NCBI GenBank assembly: GCA_017303875.1
Contig: JAFLBP010000040.1
Location: 1-46,854 of the forward strand
Source: Chitinophagales bacterium
GTDB lineage: Bacteria > Bacteroidota > Bacteroidia > Chitinophagales > Saprospiraceae
Reading direction: 5' to 3'
Length of the DNA: 46,854 nt
The position numbers and the translations under genes are program-made. Positions 42,347 through 46,854 of the stretch are shown one piece after another. The number at the start of each line of letters is the position of its first letter. Within the stretch, counting starts at the first letter, position 1. The notes beneath the pieces were generated by a model. It saw only the letters and a list, made by a program, of their open reading frames with translations. It was not told where the DNA came from and did not search any database.

Positions 42347-42371
42347 GGGTTTTAAGGAAATAGGGGGTGAA

Positions 42372-43502
42372 TCAACTAATCCAATCCAGATAATTTTCGC
42401 GATGAATAACTTCAAAAGTTGCATCGGGGTAGTTTACAGCAAATGCAGGCGGGATTTTTACTGCTCGCGTTTGCCATTTAAATTCAAAGGCTTCCAGTTG
42501 GTTGTTGCGTACTTCGATGCAGTCTATTTCCTGCTGATCATAAGTGCGCCAGAAATAGGTTTCCTTATAAATTTGTCCATATTTTAACTTTTTCGCCCGT
42601 TCGGCCAGAAGGTAATTTTCCCAAAGCGATCCAATGTCATTCCGGAATTCCGGCATTTTAAAATCATTTAAAATGGCATTTCTGATGCCGTTATCCCAAA
42701 AATAGAAACGCGAACTTTTAGTAATCTCTTTGCGCAAATTTTGACTAAACCCACCAATTTTACGCAAAACATGAACTTTTTCAAGCAAATTCAGATACTT
42801 TTCCACTGTGTTTTTACTCATGCCCAATTGCTGTCCTAATTCCTGTACAGAAACCTGAGCGCCAATCTGAAAGGCAATGAGCCGAAGTAAATCCATAATT
42901 TTAGAAGCATTGCGAATGCCTTCGAAACTCAACAGATCTTTGAGCAAATAGGCCTGAACCAAATCACGCAGATATCGCTCCTTTTGTTCATAACTACCAA
43001 GGGTAATTACTTCCGGATAGGCACCGTAAACCAGGCGTTCATTCAACCTTTGTCGGGTTTCAATCAGATTTTCATGGTGTTTCATTTCTATTTGTGCAAT
43101 AGGAAACAACTCATGCCAGAACGCCCTGCCCACCAATGGTTCTCCTAAAAAGTTGTGCAAATCAAATGCAGAAGAACCGCTTGCCAGTATACGCAGATGT
43201 GGCATTTCGTCTACAATCAATTTGAGCGTTTTGCCAATTTCAGGAACAGCCTGCGCCTCATCAAGTACCAGTAACTGTACTTCACCAATTAATCTCTTTA
43301 GCGTGGCCGTATTTCTCGAACGGAGTATTTCGGCTGTTTCTGCCTCTTCCCCATTGAGCCACAAATAGGTAAACCCGGCATTTGTACAAATCTTACGCAG
43401 CAGAAATGTTTTACCTACCCGACGAGCACCATAAAGGACATTCACCTTTCCGGGTAGCAAGTCGTTCAGAAGAAGATCATATAATGCCCTTTGTATTTCC
43501 AT
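42372..43502 (-). CDS. AAA ATPase with C-terminal DUF4143
   Basis: The N-terminal ATPase domain has Walker A GARRVGKTF (25-33), Walker B LLVLDEAQAVPEIG (about 77-90), and the sensor-like ILASGSSAFDL. A winged-helix-like segment follows (about 215-255, VQELGQQLGMSKNTVEKYLN). The C-terminal DUF4143 region ends with nuclease-like residues: FWRTYDQQEIDCIEV, then LEAFEFKW, resembling a PD-(D/E)xK D...ExK pattern. Such genes are widespread, often multicopy and mobile in Bacteroidota, and their role is unsettled. The promoter region carries two long palindromes. The 376-residue length is typical. Confidence 0.85.
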   Translation of the reverse strand: MEIQRALYDLLLNDLLPGKVNVLYGARRVGKTFLLRKICTNAGFTYLWLNGEEAETAEILRSRNTATLKRLIGEVQLLVLDEAQAVPEIGKTLKLIVDEMPHLRILASGSSAFDLHNFLGEPLVGRAFWHELFPIAQIEMKHHENLIETRQRLNERLVYGAYPEVITLGSYEQKERYLRDLVQAYLLKDLLSFEGIRNASKIMDLLRLIAFQIGAQVSVQELGQQLGMSKNTVEKYLNLLEKVHVLRKIGGFSQNLRKEITKSSRFYFWDNGIRNAILNDFKMPEFRNDIGSLWENYLLAERAKKLKYGQIYKETYFWRTYDQQEIDCIEVRNNQLEAFEFKWQTRAVKIPPAFAVNYPDATFEVIHRENYLDWIS

Positions 43503-43523
43503 AAATGCGTTGTTTTATCAGGG

Positions 43524-43531
43524 CAAATGTA
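43524..43531 (-). promoter_or_regulatory. -7 element of the DUF4143 ATPase gene
   Basis: On the minus strand TACATTTG fully matches TAnnTTTG, 22 bp before the start codon. At the position where TTG is expected (about 43551-43554) the DNA belongs instead to the first of two palindromes, so RNA polymerase binding is probably helped or blocked by a protein on the palindrome. Confidence 0.55.
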
Positions 43532-43544
43532 AGAGAAAAATCTC

Positions 43545-43608
43545 TATTGACGGAATTTAGCTAAATTCCGTCATCGTATTGACGGAATTTAGCTAAATTC
43601 CGTCAATA
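43545..43608. promoter_or_regulatory. Two tandem copies of a long palindrome with 32-bp period
   Basis: The palindrome core is TGACGGAATTTAG joined to its reverse complement CTAAATTCCGTCA. Copy 1 is 43548-43573 (26 bp perfect). Copy 2 is 43577-43608 (32 bp perfect, with TAT/ATA extension). The direct repeat unit is 29 bp (43545-43573 and 43577-43605), and the period is 32 bp, three helical turns, so two dimers would bind on the same DNA face. Copy 1 covers the -33 position of the ATPase promoter. This is most likely an operator, but it could also be a paired mobile-element end or cruciform. Confidence 0.8.
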
Positions 43609-43803
43609 GGCATCTTTTACGAACCGTACTGCTACGCTGTAGACGTGTAAGCGCAAGCTGTTTGGGCTGTATCTGGAAGGATAAGCGCACGGAAAACGGC
43701 AGACTGCGGGCTTGATAAGTCTTATTGCGCTGCGCCGCTCAGTCGTCCCTCCTTCCCGCGCGCGCAAGCGACTTATCCCGCTTATTTTTTGCTCACAGGA
43801 TTA
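43609..43803. other. Gene-free stretch downstream of the TIR-FGE gene
   Basis: No gene is supported. GATAAGTC (43714-43721) and GACTTATC (43770-43777) are inverted repeats flanking a GC-rich segment (CCCGCGCGCGCAAGC). The second is followed on the plus strand by CCCGCTTATTTTTT, a terminator-like end. The stretch is the 3' untranslated part of the TIR-FGE transcript. No copy of that gene's variable 3' end was found here. Confidence 0.4.
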
Positions 43804-43826
43804 GTCAGGATAACTATCCAACTGAC
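43804..43826 (-). other. Hairpin spanning the TIR-FGE stop codon
   Basis: On the coding strand GTCA-G-TTGGATAGTTATCC-TGAC forms a stem: GGATA/TATCC around a GT loop, plus GTCA/TGAC after a three-base bulge. The stop codon TAG (43814-43816) lies in the inner stem. Hairpins just downstream of variable regions are needed for retrohoming in the Bordetella phage BPP-1 DGR, so the position is notable. Confidence 0.5.
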
Positions 43827-45049
43827 TGCAGGGAAAGGACGAGGCGGAAGCCCAGAAAGCTGAAGCGGCCGTCGTCCGGGAGCCAAGAGTTGCGGTACAT
43901 CGGGCGGCAGTTCAGCGCGGTGCTGCCCCAGCTGCCGCCGCGACCAACGCGGAGCGCGCCCGTATTAGGCCCCGGCCAGTCTCTAACAGGCTTTTGGGGA
44001 TATTCGCCGTACCAACCCTGACACCACTCCCAGACATTGCCACTCATATCGAACAAACCAAGCTCGTTGGCCTTTTTTTGCCCCACGGGTTGTGTTTTGC
44101 TGCCTGAATTTTCCATGCACCAGCCCACCTCTTCCAAACTATTGCTACCTGCATATTCATAGCCTTTGGAGAGTGTCCCGCCCCGTGCAGCAAATTCCCA
44201 TTCGGCTTCACTGGGCAAGCGGTAGGCCCTTCCTTCAGAAAAAACTTTGCCCACTTTTTCGTTGAGTTTCTCAATAAATTGCTGACAATTGTTCCAACTA
44301 ATATTTTCAACAGGCAAATCATCTCCCTTAAAATGGCTGGGGTTATTCCCCATCACTACTTGCCAGAGTTTTTGGGTGACGGGGTATTTGCCAATGACAT
44401 AATCAGAAAGTGTCACCTCAAATTTATCTCCCATTCTGAAGGTGCCACCTTTAACGGGTACCATTTCAATGAGTTTTAGAATGGGATCGACCTGCTCCTC
44501 TTGGTTTTTGGGTTCGGCCAACTCCAATTCTTTTTGCTTGCGATCCGCTACCGCATGTTGCCTTTGTATTTCTGCGCGTTTATCTAATACTTCCTGCACC
44601 ATTTCGCCAACTTCCTCTACTATCGTTGTCCAGGCATGGTCACGATTACTCCATAGGCTAACAGGAAAAATACCTTTGTTAGTGTATGTCGGAAGTGCTT
44701 GTAGCTTAGACAAAACAGGGTCGAATTTCCATGCACAGGGAGATACCACCACGGGTACCACGCGCGTTTGCCCGGCATCTAATTGTTCGAGTGCAGTGCG
44801 CAATTCCTCGGTTTGTATAAAATCGCTGTTCAGCGACTCTATACTGACCAATACGATGACCAATTCACTGGCTTTGAGTTCTGTTTTGATGGCTCTTTCC
44901 CAGTCCTCGCCGGGCAGAATATTGCCATCATGCCAAACCGTCAGCAATTTGCTTACGATCAATGGCTTCAGGTGTAAAAGCAATTCCCGCTTATACTCGG
45001 CATCCGCACGAGCATAAATAATAAAGGTTTTTAGCGGAGCTGCTTTCAT
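43814..45049 (-). CDS. TIR domain fused to FGE/C-type-lectin-fold domain, candidate DGR target
   Basis: The N-terminal TIR-like domain (1 to about 150) opens KTFIIYARADAEYKRELL and has SELVIVLVSIESLNSDFIQT followed by Glu81/Glu82, the helix where NAD-cleaving TIRs keep the catalytic Glu. A charged linker (about 150-190) joins it to an FGE-sulfatase fold (about 195-411): KGGTFRMGD, YPVTQKLWQVVMGNNPSHF, LPVENISWNNCQQFI, YRLPSEAEWEFAARGG, GLFDMSGNVWEWCQGWYG, then RVGRGGSW, ending in LGFRLVLSL. The FGE catalytic Cys pair is not evident, so this is probably a ligand-binding fold. The last 40 codons look like a DGR variable region. The start at 45049 (MKAAPLKTF) is preferred to 45088. A likely role is a diversified sensor coupled to a TIR effector. 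Confidence 0.85.
   Translation of the reverse strand: MKAAPLKTFIIYARADAEYKRELLLHLKPLIVSKLLTVWHDGNILPGEDWERAIKTELKASELVIVLVSIESLNSDFIQTEELRTALEQLDAGQTRVVPVVVSPCAWKFDPVLSKLQALPTYTNKGIFPVSLWSNRDHAWTTIVEEVGEMVQEVLDKRAEIQRQHAVADRKQKELELAEPKNQEEQVDPILKLIEMVPVKGGTFRMGDKFEVTLSDYVIGKYPVTQKLWQVVMGNNPSHFKGDDLPVENISWNNCQQFIEKLNEKVGKVFSEGRAYRLPSEAEWEFAARGGTLSKGYEYAGSNSLEEVGWCMENSGSKTQPVGQKKANELGLFDMSGNVWEWCQGWYGEYPQKPVRDWPGPNTGALRVGRGGSWGSTALNCRPMYRNSWLPDDGRFSFLGFRLVLSLQSVG
43830..43953 (-). other. Putative DGR variable region (3' end of the TIR-FGE gene)
   Basis: This segment encodes residues ~365-406, from ALRVGRGGSW to GFRLVLSL, the end of the FGE/C-type lectin fold where DGR variable residues sit. 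The expected variable positions Gly375, Ser376, Thr377, Tyr385, Leu390, Gly394, Phe396 and Ser397 all use codons ending in C, as expected if they derive from AAC codons by adenine-specific mutagenesis. Of the 40 codons 365-404, 36 end in G or C, whereas the preceding part of the gene is mixed. The frame RGGSW...N.CR...RN....P...R....LGFRL fits known DGR targets. No template repeat or reverse transcriptase is in this window. Confidence 0.6.
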
Positions 45050-45073
45050 CCTGAAAATAAATTGCGATAGCGA

Positions 45074-45081
45074 CAAATGTA
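45074..45081 (-). promoter_or_regulatory. -7 element of the TIR-FGE gene
   Basis: On the minus strand TACATTTG matches TAnnTTTG, 25 bp before the preferred start at 45049 and inside the longer alternative frame that would start at 45088. It is identical to the -7 box of the DUF4143 ATPase gene. No TTG is found at 19-20 bp. Confidence 0.5.
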
Positions 45082-45103
45082 AATACAAATTACTTATCCG
45101 CCC

Positions 45104-45997
45104 CTACTTCGGCAAACGTACCTGATACGTTTTCCCTTCCTTGTTGGTCAGCTTGCTATCCACTAACCAGGGGTTGTACAGTTTGAGCATGCGGTAGCTG
45201 GTATTGTGCTCCACCGCAAAATCGCCCCAGCTGGGCACCGGGCCTTTCACTTCCACCACGCGGTAATCGCTCAGCGGCGGGTAGAGGTCGTCTTTTTCAA
45301 TCACGTATTCGTATTCATCCGGATGTTCCATCACTTCCTTGATGGCGACAATGCGGAAGGGGTAGCGCATGGTTTCGTCGGCCGCGAGGTTGAGGTCGAA
45401 GAAGTTTTTGGCGCGTTGTTTTTTCATTTCGGTGGAAATGCGCTCCGGACCGCCGTTGTAGGCCGCTGCTGCCAAAATCCAGGAACCCTGGCGTTCTTTT
45501 TCGCGCTTGAGGTAACGCGCCGCTGCGTGGGTGGCCTTCTCAAGGTGATAGCGTTCATCGACTTCCGTGTTCACTTCCAGTCCGTACTGATCGCCCGCAT
45601 CGCGCATAAACTGCCAGACGCCCCTTGCACCTGCGGGCGAAATGGCGTTGGACAACGCACTTTCCGCCACCGCGAGGTATTTAATATCGTCGGGTACGCC
45701 TTCTTCTTTCAAAATCGGCTCAATGACGGGAAATAAAGCATGGGCGCGTTTGATGGCCAGAATGGTCTGGGAATGAAAATAGACATTGCGCAGCAACTCT
45801 GCGTCGAGGCGCTGCCGCACATCCCAGTTGTCGGTCGGGAATTTTTCCCCGCAAAAGGTAAAGTCTTTGTCGAGATTCAGGGAACGCACCACTTGTGGGT
45901 CGCCGCCCGCGCCGGGCTTTTTGAATGAAGCCACGAATACGCCGATCAGACCGGCAGCAAGTATGAGGTTGGCAATGATGAGATGTCTTTTCTGCAT
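45104..45997 (-). CDS. Lytic transglycosylase (SLT domain, MltD-like)
   Basis: The enzyme cleaves peptidoglycan glycan strands to form 1,6-anhydroMurNAc ends. An N-terminal hydrophobic segment (about 7-25, LIIANLILAAGLIGVFVAS) acts as signal anchor or signal peptide. The SLT domain (about 85-235) has catalytic Glu112 in YLAVAESAL, SPAGARGVWQFM (120-131), and AAAAYNGGP (176-184). The C-terminal ~60 residues (VEVKGPVPSWGDFAVEHNTS ... YQVRLPK) resemble a degenerate LysM-like module. The 297-residue length is short for MltD. The stop is 54 bp from the TIR-FGE start; the upstream side is bordered by the inverted repeat at 46009-46188. Confidence 0.9.
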   Translation of the reverse strand: MQKRHLIIANLILAAGLIGVFVASFKKPGAGGDPQVVRSLNLDKDFTFCGEKFPTDNWDVRQRLDAELLRNVYFHSQTILAIKRAHALFPVIEPILKEEGVPDDIKYLAVAESALSNAISPAGARGVWQFMRDAGDQYGLEVNTEVDERYHLEKATHAAARYLKREKERQGSWILAAAAYNGGPERISTEMKKQRAKNFFDLNLAADETMRYPFRIVAIKEVMEHPDEYEYVIEKDDLYPPLSDYRVVEVKGPVPSWGDFAVEHNTSYRMLKLYNPWLVDSKLTNKEGKTYQVRLPK

Positions 45998-46008
45998 AAT
46001 TCAGAGAT

Positions 46009-46188
46009 CAGTTAGCAGTGATCAGTCAACAGTGAGCAGTCAACAGTGAGCAGTTTTTAGTTATCAGTTGATATTTGGGAAATGGGAGCAGTTAATCACA
46101 AGCAGCATATTGAAATCAATATTTGATCCCTGCTAACTAAAAACTGTTAACTGCTGACTGATAACTATTGACTGATCACTGCTAACTG
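46009..46188. repeat. Large imperfect inverted repeat of AGTTAGCAGT-type words
   Basis: The left arm 46009-46063 and the right arm 46134-46188 are 55 nt each and pair at 49 positions by my count. Both arms are built from short words such as CAGTTAGCAGTGATCAGTC and CAACAGTGAGCAGT (tandem in the left arm). The 70-bp centre holds a small hairpin ATATTG-AAAT-CAATAT. The element lies between two leftward genes, and its right end carries the stop codon of the DUF2480 gene. It looks like a MITE-like or dispersed repeat. Confidence 0.85.
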
Positions 46189-46691
46189 TTCACTGCTAAC
46201 TGTTTAAAAACGGGTACGGTAGAGCAAGGCTCGCCGAACATGATACTTTTAGCGATGGGTATCAGGCGTCGGGTAATTTCGAGATAAGCAGCGGGCGGTA
46301 CCGGTTTATCGCTGCAACCTTTAATAACCAAACGTTTTTCCTGATAGTCATTAATATCAAGTGCTGCAATTTTACGCAAAATAACGCGCTCCGGCAATGC
46401 TTCCGGCAGGCATTGCACCACCTCAGCGGCCACGGGCGCCGCATAGGAGACCACCAGCATGTAGGCCCACATCGGAATAATGGCATCGGTGGAGCAAAAA
46501 ACCGCGAGATTTTTACCCTGGTACTGCGACCAGTCGTGCTGCTTCAGTGCCTCCCGAAAATCTTTTTCTTTCAGGATCAGCTCCATGAATAAAAAAGCCT
46601 TGAGGTCGAAGGCAACAACCTCGCCTTCCGGATAAAAATTTTCCAGATCTATGGTAATGAGGCCGCTCTCCGCGACGCGATTTACAAGCAT
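46182..46691 (-). CDS. DUF2480 family protein
   Basis: The 169-residue protein carries the DUF2480 pattern: NRVAESGLITIDLENFYPEG at the start, VVAFDLKAFLFMELILKEKD, FREALKQHDWSQYQGKN, and FCSTDAIIPMWAYMLVVSYA. This family is restricted to Bacteroidota and has no known function; it is soluble and mixed alpha/beta. The C-terminus KQLAVNS and the stop codon are encoded by the invading repeat (46182 onward), so the native end of the protein has probably been replaced by a few repeat-encoded residues. A repeat of the same family lies immediately before the start codon, so the gene is flanked on both sides. Confidence 0.88.
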   Translation of the reverse strand: MLVNRVAESGLITIDLENFYPEGEVVAFDLKAFLFMELILKEKDFREALKQHDWSQYQGKNLAVFCSTDAIIPMWAYMLVVSYAAPVAAEVVQCLPEALPERVILRKIAALDINDYQEKRLVIKGCSDKPVPPAAYLEITRRLIPIAKSIMFGEPCSTVPVFKQLAVNS

Positions 46692-46699
46692 ACTTTTTT

Positions 46700-46733
46700 C
46701 AGTTATCAGTTAGCAGTTATCAGTCAACAGTGA
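46700..46733 (+). repeat. Third copy of the AGTTAGCAGT-type repeat
   Basis: CAGTTATCAGTTAGCAGTTA continues into TCAGTCAACAGTGA, the same words and orientation as the left arm of the element at 46009-46063. It lies 8 bp upstream of the DUF2480 start codon, where the promoter would be expected. Confidence 0.8.
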
Positions 46734-46742
46734 TATACGACG

Positions 46743-46854
46743 TTAACTTGTCAATCCACTAATCGACATTAAGTCGTCAAGTTCTTTGAAAATACGGTCA
46801 AATTTTGAAGTGTCTGAAAGGTAATGGTAGGGCCTTGCTTGTAAATGATTTCTT
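46743..46854 (-). CDS. C-terminal fragment of an unidentified protein (continues past window)
   Basis: A minus-strand frame is open from the window edge to a TAA at 46743-46745. It encodes 36 residues ending SKFDRIFKELDDLMSISGLTS, preceded by RNHLQARPYHYLSD. The amphipathic end and balanced composition look like a genuine protein terminus. The fragment is too short to assign. It lies upstream of the DUF2480 gene with the repeat at 46700-46733 between them. Confidence 0.4.
   Translation of the reverse strand, partial: RNHLQARPYHYLSDTSKFDRIFKELDDLMSISGLTS

Noticed and set aside
43545..43608. Paired palindromes as a minimal CRISPR array or transposon end
   Set aside because: Only two copies with a 3-bp gap, no spacer of usable length, no cas genes and no flanking transposase; an operator is more likely.

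Overview
The window reads as chromosome of a Bacteroidota member, most likely of the Saprospiria (Haliscomenobacter/Lewinella-like). The evidence is two proteins with type IX secretion (T9SS) C-terminal sorting domains, one of them a roughly 2,165-residue HYR/P-domain/dockerin adhesin; several promoters of the Bacteroidota form TTG-N19/20-TAnnTTTG; weak Shine-Dalgarno signals; the acpP-fabF-rnc gene order; and a DUF2480 protein. The genus is an inference.

Layout. 1-123: right end of an insertion sequence. 305-9785: housekeeping genes: a rhomboid protease divergent from 2-oxoglutarate dehydrogenase E1, the leftward operon acpP-fabF-rnc plus a SWIM zinc-finger gene, and divergent pyruvate kinase. 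9789-15304: a large palindrome, a PhoD-like phosphatase, a HigB/HigA-type toxin-antitoxin pair with an operator inside its promoter, tRNA-Lys(UUU), a lipoprotein and a probable outer-membrane protein with two homologous halves. 15372-24281: a leftward surface/secretion region with the giant T9SS adhesin, a small secreted protein, a Cys-rich small protein, a 55-residue peptide made of perfect decapeptide repeats, and a double-glycine-leader peptide with its own consensus promoter. 24411-34443: a GH57-type glycosidase, FabH, an EamA transporter, an HtrA-like protease without a visible signal peptide, the rpsF-rpsR-rplI operon, an orphan sensor kinase and a TolC-family protein.

34482-36762 is an accessory insert: an AAA ATPase overlapping an HNH nuclease, the architecture of Septu (PtuA/PtuB) anti-phage defence. 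36768-42192 returns to core genes: PBP1A, NAD kinase, a YigZ/IMPACT protein and a small T9SS cargo protein. 42372-45081 is accessory again: a DUF4143 ATPase controlled from a promoter with two near-identical long palindromes at a 32-bp period, then a TIR domain fused to a formylglycine-generating-enzyme (FGE) fold. The last ~40 codons of that fusion look like the variable region of a diversity-generating retroelement (DGR), and a hairpin spans its stop codon. No reverse transcriptase or template repeat lies in the window. 45104-46854: a lytic transglycosylase, a DUF2480 gene flanked by AGTTAGCAGT-type repeats that supply its last codons, and the 3' end of another gene.

The most interesting items are the TIR-FGE gene with its apparent variable region, the Septu-like pair, the paired palindromes, and the two small peptide genes at 23410-24281. 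All functional assignments come from reading motifs; no database search was run.
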